Source: a virus
Direction: 5' to 3' (one strand)
Length of the DNA: 23,746 bases
IMG/VR virus record: IMGVR_UViG_3300029448_000443
Coordinates: 1 to 23,746 of that record
Part shown: positions 13,831 to 22,982 of the stretch, in pieces
Layout of the letters: every line of letters begins with the position of its first letter
Position numbering within the stretch: the first letter of the stretch is position 1
Program-made: the position numbers and the translations under genes
Notes under the pieces: model-generated
Told to the model about the DNA's origin: nothing
What the model saw: only the letters and a program-made list of their open reading frames with translations
The model's database searches: none

Positions 13831-14089
13831 AGTCTTGACCGTCTATCCTACCGTTTTTGTTCATATCTAGTTTTTTCTGGCCGCCTACGAGTTTGCCACC
13901 CATAGCCATCTTTTTGACTTTACCACCATGCTTCATACCCATCATACCCATCTGAGCATTAGGCTTTACGTTCTTTTCAGCCATGCCACCCATAGCCATC
14001 TTTTGTACTTTGCCACCATACATCATAGGCTTTCGTATGTTACCACCATACATCATGCCCTTACGCTGACCATTAAAGTAAGTCTTCAT
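13811..14089 (-). CDS. Met/Gly-repeat protein with EF-hand-like C-terminus, 92 aa
   Basis: A 92-residue protein; ATG 14089 is chosen because GGAG lies about 7 bases upstream. Residues 11-67 are Met/Gly/Lys repeats: MMYGG twice (12-16, 22-26), MKHGG, and KMAMGG twice. Residues 74-88, LDMNKNGRIDGQDFK, match a single EF-hand or dockerin-type calcium loop with D75, N77, N79, D83 and D86. The protein is very basic. It is the last gene of the virion block, directly behind the 1696 aa protein, so a virion or ejection role is likely. Its 3' end overlaps the plus-strand gene. Function unknown. The DNA carries matching direct repeats. Confidence 0.75.
   Translation of the reverse strand: MKTYFNGQRKGMMYGGNIRKPMMYGGKVQKMAMGGMAEKNVKPNAQMGMMGMKHGGKVKKMAMGGKLVGGQKKLDMNKNGRIDGQDFKMMKK
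13895..14019. repeat. 35-base direct repeat inside the Met/Gly-repeat gene
   Basis: The 35 bases at 13895-13929 recur at 13985-14019 with 3 mismatches, spaced by exactly 90 bases (30 codons), so the reading frame is kept. Both copies begin GCCACCCATAGCCATCTTTT on the plus strand. A shorter CCACCATACATCAT element at 14013-14026 recurs near 14043-14056. This looks like recent tandem growth of the repeat protein. Confidence 0.7.
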
Positions 14090-14100
14090 TTTCTCTCTCC

Positions 14101-17100
14101 TTAGTTTATTTGAGTTTGTTGTGTAGGGTATACAACCCCGATTGATCTCCAATAAGTTTCCTCATTGTAGCCACTATCATGTGTTAGTCCATACACATTC
14201 TTTATAGCATTAGCAGAGAACTTCATTACTGCTCGTACAAAATAGTCAGCATCTGCTTCTATCACTCTTGTAGGATCGTTCATCAAATTCAGAATAGTAT
14301 TTGATACTCTCTCATCATTTAGAATTGTATTCAAGATAGCACCATCTGCTAGAGCGGCATATCTTATAGCCATCTCAGCCATAACATACTCTGTACTAAC
14401 CATACCTCTAGCTATGTTGAATGCCTTTGATAAGGTGTTATTCAGAGTGAATCCGGGGTTAGGACCTTTTGTGGTCGCACCACTTTCTTTTGCTCTAGCT
14501 AATACAGACTTAGCATCCATCTTTGTAGAGTGTCTGTACATGGCTACAAGCACTTCCTTTTGTTCAGAACTCATACCTGCAGCATCCATAAGAGCATTGA
14601 ACTTTTCTGATTGTATAGACAGAGCAGTTCTTGTACCATCTTCTGCGATTTCGTCGAATGCAGTTAATAGAGAGAACGGTATCTCAGGAGTTTGGTAAGA
14701 GCTTATTGGTATCTCTTCTCCATTGTAGAATTTAAACTTAGAACCGTTTTTACTTTCTCCTCCAGATGCTCTTAGTACGTCAACCACAAGACCTTGTAAT
14801 ATTTTTTGACTTTGCTCAAGGGTCATCTCCCCTGCATCAACTAGTCTGTCTAAGTCTTGTATGTACAAGTCTACAGAATTAGGATCACCTCTCATTATAA
14901 CATCACTAAAGAAAGAGTCACCTGACATGTTTTCTTTGTACAGCCTACTCTTTTGGTACACAGCACTTTGTTCTGTTTCCATTTGTTTTACGGCCGCACT
15001 CTTAGTTACTTGAGCTTCTTGGTCTACTATATCAAAGAATTTTTTATGAGTTTCTTTGAACTTCTTAGATGACATGATTGCACTAGTTATGCCTTCCTCT
15101 GCTTTTAGCATAGATCTAATATCAAATGCTGGTATACGTATATTTTCTATCTCACCAGTATCTTTGTTAAGTCTTCTAACATTGACTTTTATAAGCTCTT
15201 CCATAGCATCTATGTACTCTTCGTAGTTCTTAAATTGAGTAGGAAGAGGTATAGCTTTAGGTAGATTAAATCCTTCAGTGTCTTGAACTCTTATGTTACC
15301 TGTCTGCATCTTGTTAAGATCTATATTCTCTCCGTTCTTTATCTGATCAGCTACGTTGAACATACCTTTGTAGGATATGAACTTACTGTACATCAAAGAT
15401 TGAAGTGTCTCACTCAGAGCTAATAATCCTGTTCTACCATCCTCTTTAGTTATATCAAACACAGGAGATACCATGCTGTTTAGCTGTGAGGATGTAGGCT
15501 CTATTACTTTACCATCTTGTCCTTTCATTAGAACATTAGGTGGTAGTTGTTCTGAGGTAGAAGCAAAGGTAGCTATAAATCTTTTCATCTCATCTTTTAC
15601 AAACCCTGCTGTTCTGTCAGTAGGCTTTACAATTGCATCGATCATTGGATCAAATAGTTTATTTATAGTACTTTTAGTTATTGTTGTTTCCTGACCATCT
15701 ATTCCTAAAAACTTTATAGGACTACCCTTTGAAGCTTTTTCTATCTGATCACCTATAGTATTTTCATCAAACCTCTGCTTCTCAAGTCTTGCTATATTTC
15801 TAGCGTAGATAACATCATTGAAAGTTCCTGCATCCACTGAGTTACCCCAACCTCTAAAATCTTGATCAAGTAGTGCTACCATTCGCACACCTAATGAGCT
15901 TATGTTAGCATTTTGATTTTTAGAGAATACTTGAAAGGACTGACGTAGCTTTTCAAACTCTAAAGGTGAAGCTAAGAACCCAAAGTCATCTGCAGTAAAT
16001 GCTAAGTCTTGTTTTTGTACCATATACTGTAGTAGCTGAAAGTTACTCATTGTATCGTTTTCACCTAATCCAAACTGAGATCTTATTCCCGGATTAGCTT
16101 GAGCTTGATCTTTAAAGTATCTGTACAAATCTTTGCCTGATTCAAATGGTGTGTCATCTTTAGTCAAGGTAGAGTTCATTATATCTATGAAACCTTGATC
16201 GTTAAAAGTTTTCATAAGACCTCGTTTTGCTCCCCCTTCTATGTTATTCATCAACTGCCTACCTGCTGAATTACCAAGTAGAGGTGAGGTTCTAGGGTTG
16301 GATATAATTGATATGTCAACGCCATACCCTTTTGCAAACTCATCAAACATTTTAAATATGTTATCGCCAGTGTTTACAAAGTCTATAGTTTGAGATGGGT
16401 CTATTTTACCATATGCAGCTTCCACTTTAGCGTCTGATGCTGTTCTTATTACTTTTGTAACTTTTGATACGGCATCATTTGAGTTATTTACAGAATCAAT
16501 CTGTTTGTCTGTAAGAGTAAGTCTCTTGTTAGTCTCAACCACAGTATTCACAAGATCAGATGCTATTTTACTTACTGACTGCTTTTGCTGATATATTCCT
16601 TTATCTGGTGAAGGAGTAAGATTACTGTACTCAAATGTATCTTGCTCTTTTCTCGTTAAATATGACTCAGCTTTATTTCTTAACTTAAATAAACTAGCCA
16701 ATCCATTGTCTACAGCATCTCCTTCAGTCCACATGGATAGAAGAGCTTCGTTTTGTGGGTTCTTTAATTCTTCTAAGAAATTGTCAATTTCAATTATCTC
16801 TTGTTCTAATGACTTTTTAAATATGAGTTGTTGATTTACGGCCGCAGATTCGTACATACCTGCAGTCATTTTCAATCTTTGTATAACTTCAGGTGCAACA
16901 CCTTCTGCTGATTCTAACTTGAGTATATCTGCTTTCAAACTTTCAACTAATGCAGAAAAGTTGTTTACTCTTTCTTCTCCAAAGTCCTGAACATCCATAG
17001 CTCTTCGAACACTATTGTTAAACTTAAGAAGATCTTTTTTCTTAAATCCTAACTCATCCATCTTAAGATATTGAGACACGCCATGAAAAACACCAATACC

Positions 17101-19191
17101 TGATGAATCAGCCAAACTTAAAACTAACTTATTCTGTATGCCTTTTCTGAATTGCTCTGGTATATCTTTAGTCATAAGATGTATGTCTTGAACAGATTCC
17201 ATTAGATTTTTTATAATCATGTCGGATTGTATCTTAGGAAGATTCAAAGCATTCTTTGTAAATTCATCTATAGTTCTAATACCAGATATGCTTAAGCCTA
17301 ATGTATCCTTGAGATCATTTAAATTTCTTAAGTCAGGGTTGACGAGCATACCTTTTCCGTATCCTGCCAACATTATATTAGCTACATTCTCAATACCAAT
17401 CTTAGCTTGGAAAACTCTGTTTTGTATAAAATCTTCTACGACGGGTAGCTTAACACCTGATTGATAGTTGTAGAATTTCTTAACGCCACCAAACAACAGA
17501 TATCCTGCTACGGCCGCACCCTCTCCAAAAGCACCCATCTGTGGGTTTTCTTCACTTGCAAACATGTTTCGACCAGCACCTTGAATCATACCTATTGTCA
17601 AGTCTTGTCTAGGGTTCAAACCTACAAGTATAGCATTTGCACCTGCTACCTTGTACATCTCGTAGTTTCTTCTGTTTTTCAGAAGAGATATTTCATTGGT
17701 TAATCTGTTCGCATTTTCAACATTACCAGTTGTACGTGCATTTATAAGATCTCTACTTTTAGTGTCTATTTGATCTTGTAGGTTTCTTACTCCTGCCTTC
17801 ACATTCTCGTAGTTAAATCTTTTGTCAACAATGTTAGCAAGTCTATTAGCAGAAAATCTTGCTAGTCTACCTTCATTGGTATTAAGCATCATTATTTCTT
17901 TTGCCGCATCTTTCACGCTAACGTTGTGTGTGAGTGCATAGGACTTAGATCTCGCTACTTGATTGTTAATTGTGTCTATCTTGAATGGTACGTTAGTACC
18001 TGCACCATATTTTCTATTATGTAAAAGTCTTTGTGTACCATTTATTGCGTCTTTTACTCTTCTTGCTATAACGACAGGTGCAGTTACCCCTTTGAATGCT
18101 ACTGCACCCTCTGCTAAAAACATTGCTACCTGCTCGAAGAACCCTAACTTATCAAAGGCGTACTCGAACACATTACTTGCAAATTGGGGAGTCACAAAGT
18201 TCTTTTCAAAGACTTCTATACCATCAACATTTATCTTTTTGTTGTACCCTTTTGCTTCAAACTCTTCAGGAGACATAGAATTACGTAACTCATCACGTAT
18301 TATATCATTTAATATTCTGTGCCTGTCAGTGTCAGGTAAAAGTTCAGAAAGCTTACCACTTCTTCTGAATTCAAATAACTCTTTTTCTATAGTAGGTGAA
18401 AGCCATGTATCTCTCTCTGGATCTCCTATACCTGTGAGTCCTTGTAGCTTTTGAAAAGCTCCATCTGCAAGTTGAGGTAGGTAGAACATTAGACCTTCAT
18501 TCAAAAAGCCGACAGTCTCATATGTCCTTCTAGCAAGGTTACCACCAAAGGTAGGACTAACTCGTCTTGCTATAATCTTTTGTACTTGTTTGTCCATAGG
18601 TGCATCAGGCTGGGTTTGAAACCACTGCATGAACTCACCTTCTTGCTTGACTTTCTTGTCAAGGATAGTTTTATTTGTAGGAAAAACACTTTTCATAAAA
18701 GCATTTTGATCATCACTAGCAGGCATAGTATCACCGTACTCTACTTCTCCCGTAGCGATGTTTATTGGGAAAGAACCTGTCTCTATTATTCCAGTAGAAA
18801 GCCTATCGCTTGTAGGTACAGATCTAGTATATCTGTTCTTGAATAAGTTTATCTTTGCATCTAAGTCTTGTCTGTTAACTAAAGTTTGATTAGCTGTGGT
18901 AGCGAGATTTATAGCTTTGTTAGCTTGTATAGCATCGTTGACTATCTGTGTATCTATTTTATTAGGACCATCAAAGAAAGAATTAACATCAATCTCTTCA
19001 TTCAAAGCTTTTTGGAAAACATTGTCTTGAACTTGTCTAGGATTGAGTTCAACATCGGGAGCTTCTTCTCTCTGGAACTCATATACATCTCTTTTAGGAG
19101 CATCAGTATCTTCTCCCGGATATACATCTCTGACTAAATCACTTTTTAAAACTTCAGGACCTGAACCTAAATAATCTGCTACTGTTGCCAT
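14101..19191 (-). CDS. Giant internal virion protein, probable DNA ejection protein (T7 gp16-like position)
   Basis: A 1696-residue protein, the largest in the window. It is largely helical and polar with few cysteines, and has two glycine/alanine-rich hydrophobic stretches, around GAVAFKGVTAPVVIA (about residue 363) and GEGAAVAGYLLFGGV (about residue 560). These could insert in a membrane. Charged heptad-like tracts also occur, for example near DLQDQI. I see no lytic transglycosylase or lysozyme motif, unlike T7 gp16. Size, order (last of a 14-15-16-like series) and coupling to the 963 aa gene (TAATG at 19189-19193) support an internal core or ejection role. This is inference from position and size, not from sequence similarity that I can see. 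Confidence 0.75.
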   Translation of the reverse strand: MATVADYLGSGPEVLKSDLVRDVYPGEDTDAPKRDVYEFQREEAPDVELNPRQVQDNVFQKALNEEIDVNSFFDGPNKIDTQIVNDAIQANKAINLATTANQTLVNRQDLDAKINLFKNRYTRSVPTSDRLSTGIIETGSFPINIATGEVEYGDTMPASDDQNAFMKSVFPTNKTILDKKVKQEGEFMQWFQTQPDAPMDKQVQKIIARRVSPTFGGNLARRTYETVGFLNEGLMFYLPQLADGAFQKLQGLTGIGDPERDTWLSPTIEKELFEFRRSGKLSELLPDTDRHRILNDIIRDELRNSMSPEEFEAKGYNKKINVDGIEVFEKNFVTPQFASNVFEYAFDKLGFFEQVAMFLAEGAVAFKGVTAPVVIARRVKDAINGTQRLLHNRKYGAGTNVPFKIDTINNQVARSKSYALTHNVSVKDAAKEIMMLNTNEGRLARFSANRLANIVDKRFNYENVKAGVRNLQDQIDTKSRDLINARTTGNVENANRLTNEISLLKNRRNYEMYKVAGANAILVGLNPRQDLTIGMIQGAGRNMFASEENPQMGAFGEGAAVAGYLLFGGVKKFYNYQSGVKLPVVEDFIQNRVFQAKIGIENVANIMLAGYGKGMLVNPDLRNLNDLKDTLGLSISGIRTIDEFTKNALNLPKIQSDMIIKNLMESVQDIHLMTKDIPEQFRKGIQNKLVLSLADSSGIGVFHGVSQYLKMDELGFKKKDLLKFNNSVRRAMDVQDFGEERVNNFSALVESLKADILKLESAEGVAPEVIQRLKMTAGMYESAAVNQQLIFKKSLEQEIIEIDNFLEELKNPQNEALLSMWTEGDAVDNGLASLFKLRNKAESYLTRKEQDTFEYSNLTPSPDKGIYQQKQSVSKIASDLVNTVVETNKRLTLTDKQIDSVNNSNDAVSKVTKVIRTASDAKVEAAYGKIDPSQTIDFVNTGDNIFKMFDEFAKGYGVDISIISNPRTSPLLGNSAGRQLMNNIEGGAKRGLMKTFNDQGFIDIMNSTLTKDDTPFESGKDLYRYFKDQAQANPGIRSQFGLGENDTMSNFQLLQYMVQKQDLAFTADDFGFLASPLEFEKLRQSFQVFSKNQNANISSLGVRMVALLDQDFRGWGNSVDAGTFNDVIYARNIARLEKQRFDENTIGDQIEKASKGSPIKFLGIDGQETTITKSTINKLFDPMIDAIVKPTDRTAGFVKDEMKRFIATFASTSEQLPPNVLMKGQDGKVIEPTSSQLNSMVSPVFDITKEDGRTGLLALSETLQSLMYSKFISYKGMFNVADQIKNGENIDLNKMQTGNIRVQDTEGFNLPKAIPLPTQFKNYEEYIDAMEELIKVNVRRLNKDTGEIENIRIPAFDIRSMLKAEEGITSAIMSSKKFKETHKKFFDIVDQEAQVTKSAAVKQMETEQSAVYQKSRLYKENMSGDSFFSDVIMRGDPNSVDLYIQDLDRLVDAGEMTLEQSQKILQGLVVDVLRASGGESKNGSKFKFYNGEEIPISSYQTPEIPFSLLTAFDEIAEDGTRTALSIQSEKFNALMDAAGMSSEQKEVLVAMYRHSTKMDAKSVLARAKESGATTKGPNPGFTLNNTLSKAFNIARGMVSTEYVMAEMAIRYAALADGAILNTILNDERVSNTILNLMNDPTRVIEADADYFVRAVMKFSANAIKNVYGLTHDSGYNEETYWRSIGVVYPTQQTQIN

Positions 19192-22082
19192 TATGGTCTA
19201 AAACCTCTCTGTGCTAGTTCATTTGATGATAACATTTTTCCATATCTATCCACATAGACAGGTAGCCCTACAGCTATTGGATCTCGTCTGTTTGTGGCTC
19301 GTACAACTTCATACACTTGTAATTCTGCATCTTCTGGATCGTGGGATTGAACTGGCTGTAATGCGTAGACACTTCTATCATATTTGTTGCCGTCCATCTC
19401 ATATCTATTTTTATATTGTCTAGCAGAATTTATAGAACTAACCATTTGTCGTACTTGCTTAAATACAGGAACAGCCCTCATAGCACGTATGTTTTTCTTT
19501 AAGATGATATTGCTACCATCTTCTTTTATGTTTGTAAATACTTCAAGTAAATTGTTGTTTATAATTAACTGTGATTCAGCATCGTTTTTGAAGCCTACTA
19601 ATAGTGCCTTTGTAATTTGATTACTTGCAAAGAAAGAAGATGTGATACTATCTAGAGCAGCTTTGAAGTCTCTGTCTGATATTCTACCATTCGGATCAAG
19701 TGTTCTCGCTCTTTGGTAGGCTATTGTTATTAGTTGAGAAGCTAGTTTTGCACTACCTAGACGTCTATCTGCTAATTTTTTTGTTAGTCCACCTAGTTCT
19801 CTATTCATACTGGCGACTACTCTGTCTGCTTGACCTATTTCAAACACGTCCATACCAAACTCTTCAACTAAGTATGAACCAGTAGATTTTAAAAGACCTG
19901 AGTTAGATCTTACTATATCAGTCACAAGATTATCAAGAGCTACGGCCGCATTGTTTCTATCACCTTGTACCCCTATATTATTGATAGCTGAATTCAATGT
20001 CGTTAAATAATCATTAAGGTTTACATTTTGCTTTGCTATGTCCTCAACTTTCAACTCACCCTTACTTAATTTTGTTATGGCAGCTTCTATTTGCTCTGTA
20101 GCATAGCCTACCTTTCCGGGATCTTTTTTGATTGAGAAGTCATCGTTCATAAGCATTGATACTACTTGAAATACGTCAGCATCATCGTCGATGTCTTGAT
20201 TAACAATAGTACGACCAATAGCAGCAAAGTCTTTTGTTCTTAAGTTTGTAAAGTTTGAAATCTTAGGAACTTGTTTAAGTATAGACGTACCAGCCTTGAA
20301 TAACTTATTGTTACCTTCTAAGACTGTACCACTTGTACTTATTCTAAATCCCCCTGCACCTTCTAACGCTTGAAAGTAACCGTCATCCTTCAACATGTCT
20401 GCAGGTTTAGTAAAGCCCTTTTGTTTAGCAAACTCTAATACTTCAGGCTGAAGAGCAACAACATCACTCTTGTTTGCTAGTAGCACTTGATTAGGACGCA
20501 AAGGAGTACCTGTAACATTCCCATCAACAGTCTGAGTAGATGCAACATTCCTAGTCACACTCACGTCTTCAGGTGGTTGGTTGATAACAGGTCCGTGTAT
20601 AAATGCTTTTATTTCAGGTATGGCATATAAGTTAGGAAACTTAAGTGCGTAATTATCAGGTCTATCTTGATATCTCTGTTCACCAGCAGTTACTGTCACC
20701 TTTGTTGTCATGTTATCATGGTTTTCCATCGTGGATGTTATGTCAGATATAAAGGAAGCTTTTTCTTGTGCAGGCAAACTATTCAAAAATCCTTGTATAT
20801 CTACGTTTTGACCATCAAGGGGTACGACTAATCCGTTCATCCTGCTTAAAAAAGTATTTGCTGTCTCTTTGTTTTTAGCCATATCAACTACTGTATTAGG
20901 AAACAAATCTACACCACCATATGATATTCCAGATTTACCTTTTCCTTCTGCAACTTTGTTTGCAGCATCCGCCATACCTTTTAATGCAAAATAATCTTGA
21001 GCTATCTGTTGCTCTTCTTCGTTTTCTGAATTTAAATACTGAGTAAACAAATTATTTTTTACCATATCTTTGATTTTTGTACTATTCAATACGGACTTTG
21101 AAAACATTGCTCGACTCTCTTGGTCTTTGATGTCCTCTCTGACTACGTCTACAGAATTACTTAAAAGATCGGCTACAGATACGTTTGTATTTTCTTTTTT
21201 ACCATATGAAAGTTTAAAGGACTCAAGAAAAAATCTTGATTTAGTATCTTTGGGATCTAGTCTTTTTATCATGTCATTAGCAACAATGATACCTGATCCG
21301 GGGTTGTTTTTCTCGGCAGTAGCTATCGCATCTTTCATAGTGTTTATGTTTGTGTCAGATAAACCCTTAAATTCACCCTCATCGTCTTCTTCTGCTTTTG
21401 CATTTAACGCCCAGAATAAAGAATTCTGTGTGGGATTGTTGTCCCTGTACTCTACCAAATCACCTGTTAGCTCTTCTCCTGTATCAACATTAACAGGTCT
21501 ACCACCATCTATCTTTACTTTTACAGGACCTTTGAATACTTCCCCAGTTGTCTTTATTGGAAAGTAATTATCTCTAAGAGCCTTTGCCATTGAAGCATCC
21601 GTAGCCTTAGAAAATATTCTGTTTTCACCCTCACTTAAGTTAACCATAGCAGCAGAAGATTTCAAAACTCTATGAAGATTTGGATTTTGTTCTACGTAGG
21701 CTCTGTTGTTTGCTAAGAAATTTTGTGCAAAAGTTGAACTCTTAGATGCTTCTCCTATAATTTTTTGGTCGTAAGGCGATACGTCTACCTGACCTAAAGA
21801 CTTCAAGGCTATGGCATTGTATAAATCAAAATTTGTCTTAGCTAGTTGTTGAAGTCTAGGTTTAAAGAAAGGATTAGATATAACTTTTTGAGCCATGTCT
21901 GTGCTACTAGTTGCTACTTCGAAGAAACTCTGCTGATTTTTCTCTACAGTCTCTGCTTTTTTCTTTTCCTTTGCTATGGCTTCTTTTTTCTGTGCAGTTC
22001 TACCTGCCACAAAGGATTCCATTGCTCCATTTAATACGCCGAATGCAACAGGACTATTTGCTATCTTATCAAAAATACCCAT
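19191..22082 (-). CDS. Large internal virion protein (T7 gp15-like position)
   Basis: A 963-residue, mostly helical and hydrophilic protein starting at ATG 22082 with AAAGG 8 bases upstream. The N-terminus (MGIFDKIANSPVAFGVLNGAMES, residues 1-23) is short and hydrophobic, followed by a lysine-glutamate helix about residues 31-50 (KKEAIAKEKKKAETVEKNQ). No enzymatic motif is seen. By size and order it corresponds to the inner core protein gp15 of T7 (747 aa). It is joined to the next gene by a 1-base TAATG overlap, so the two large proteins are made together and probably assemble together. Virion role is inferred from context. Confidence 0.72.
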   Translation of the reverse strand: MGIFDKIANSPVAFGVLNGAMESFVAGRTAQKKEAIAKEKKKAETVEKNQQSFFEVATSSTDMAQKVISNPFFKPRLQQLAKTNFDLYNAIALKSLGQVDVSPYDQKIIGEASKSSTFAQNFLANNRAYVEQNPNLHRVLKSSAAMVNLSEGENRIFSKATDASMAKALRDNYFPIKTTGEVFKGPVKVKIDGGRPVNVDTGEELTGDLVEYRDNNPTQNSLFWALNAKAEEDDEGEFKGLSDTNINTMKDAIATAEKNNPGSGIIVANDMIKRLDPKDTKSRFFLESFKLSYGKKENTNVSVADLLSNSVDVVREDIKDQESRAMFSKSVLNSTKIKDMVKNNLFTQYLNSENEEEQQIAQDYFALKGMADAANKVAEGKGKSGISYGGVDLFPNTVVDMAKNKETANTFLSRMNGLVVPLDGQNVDIQGFLNSLPAQEKASFISDITSTMENHDNMTTKVTVTAGEQRYQDRPDNYALKFPNLYAIPEIKAFIHGPVINQPPEDVSVTRNVASTQTVDGNVTGTPLRPNQVLLANKSDVVALQPEVLEFAKQKGFTKPADMLKDDGYFQALEGAGGFRISTSGTVLEGNNKLFKAGTSILKQVPKISNFTNLRTKDFAAIGRTIVNQDIDDDADVFQVVSMLMNDDFSIKKDPGKVGYATEQIEAAITKLSKGELKVEDIAKQNVNLNDYLTTLNSAINNIGVQGDRNNAAVALDNLVTDIVRSNSGLLKSTGSYLVEEFGMDVFEIGQADRVVASMNRELGGLTKKLADRRLGSAKLASQLITIAYQRARTLDPNGRISDRDFKAALDSITSSFFASNQITKALLVGFKNDAESQLIINNNLLEVFTNIKEDGSNIILKKNIRAMRAVPVFKQVRQMVSSINSARQYKNRYEMDGNKYDRSVYALQPVQSHDPEDAELQVYEVVRATNRRDPIAVGLPVYVDRYGKMLSSNELAQRGFRP

Positions 22083-22592
22083 CTACTTACCTTTTCTTAA
22101 AGTTTCGTTTAGTCCTTCTCGTAAGGTTTCAAACATTGCAGGATTGTTGTCTTTCATAAGCTTGAAGAAAGACTCATCATCAATTCTGTTATCATTTATA
22201 CCACCATCATCTTTCTCAAACATTCTGTAGGGAACATCTTCTTGTTCGGCTAGGTAAGCAATGTACACACCCAACGGACCTTTGCTTAGTAATCCTACAT
22301 CTAAGCTAAATTTACCACTCTCAAATCCATCTATGACCCAAGTCTCTACGATATGTTCTATCGATACACCTGCTACCAACAATTTCATCATGTCTTCTTT
22401 GAACGAAGGATCTTCAAATCTGTCAGTCGCTTCTTGTAGCACAACTTCTGGATCAGTATGTTGAGGTGGGTTGCCCCATGCCCATTTCTTATTGTCGACA
22501 GTAAGGGAAGTTCCCGGTATAGCTTGTGCAAGTGGATCTTTTGCTTCTATAGATCCTGATCGTACATTTGTTTGTGTTTCTAGTTGATCCAT
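22083..22592 (-). CDS. Unknown virion-block protein, 169 aa
   Basis: A 169-residue acidic protein, ATG 22592, with AGGG about 8 bases upstream. It has no catalytic motif. The central part (MKLLVAGVSIEHIVETWVIDGF, residues about 68-90) is hydrophobic and the C-terminus helical. Its stop touches the next gene's start (TAG directly followed by ATG), and a 9-base gap separates it from the gene upstream. It probably is a virion or chaperone-like structural factor by position only. Not recognised. Confidence 0.65.
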   Translation of the reverse strand: MDQLETQTNVRSGSIEAKDPLAQAIPGTSLTVDNKKWAWGNPPQHTDPEVVLQEATDRFEDPSFKEDMMKLLVAGVSIEHIVETWVIDGFESGKFSLDVGLLSKGPLGVYIAYLAEQEDVPYRMFEKDDGGINDNRIDDESFFKLMKDNNPAMFETLREGLNETLRKGK

Positions 22593-22601
22593 ATTATTAC
22601 C

Positions 22602-22982
22602 CTATGCTGTTGGTACACCTGTTGTTTTGTAAGATGCGGTAAAACCTTTTACTCGTGCATCTGAAGCAACACTCATTGTAGGTGTAGGAGGTGTCCTTCT
22701 TTTTGCTACGTAATTTTGCCCTTGTATGTACCTAAAATTATTATCTCTTGAAAGATTATTTGAGAAGTATCTGTAGGCTGTTTCCATATTAGGTAAGCTA
22801 AGACCTATAGGAGCTTGCATAGTTTTCAAAGAAGCTCTAGGAGCAGTTAAGTTTGATTCTAAATTAATTCTCTGAGGAGTAGCAAAACCTGTATCTTCAT
22901 CTTTATCACTTAACGCACTATATACTTCTGCTCCTTTTTTTACTACAGAAAGAACTGTAAGAACACTATCTAAAAAACTCAT
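22602..22982 (-). CDS. Unknown virion-block protein, 126 aa
   Basis: A 126-residue basic protein, ATG 22982, with AGGGG about 9 bases upstream. The N-terminus MSFLDSVLTVLSVVKKGAEV is an amphipathic or membrane-binding helix; residues 40-126 are loosely structured with PTPTMSV and a basic YVAKRRT segment. It lies between the helical gp14-like gene and the 169 aa gene, with stop-start contact upstream (TAGATG). An ejectosome or tail role is possible. No family recognised. Confidence 0.65.
   Translation of the reverse strand: MSFLDSVLTVLSVVKKGAEVYSALSDKDEDTGFATPQRINLESNLTAPRASLKTMQAPIGLSLPNMETAYRYFSNNLSRDNNFRYIQGQNYVAKRRTPPTPTMSVASDARVKGFTASYKTTGVPTA

Noticed and set aside
17963-18454. 163-codon plus-strand frame within the 1696 aa gene
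   Set aside because: Antisense shadow of a long real gene, with low-complexity serine/leucine content and no start signal.
21070-21567. 165-codon plus-strand frame within the 963 aa gene
   Set aside because: Mirror of the real minus-strand gene; serine/phenylalanine-rich composition typical of antisense frames.
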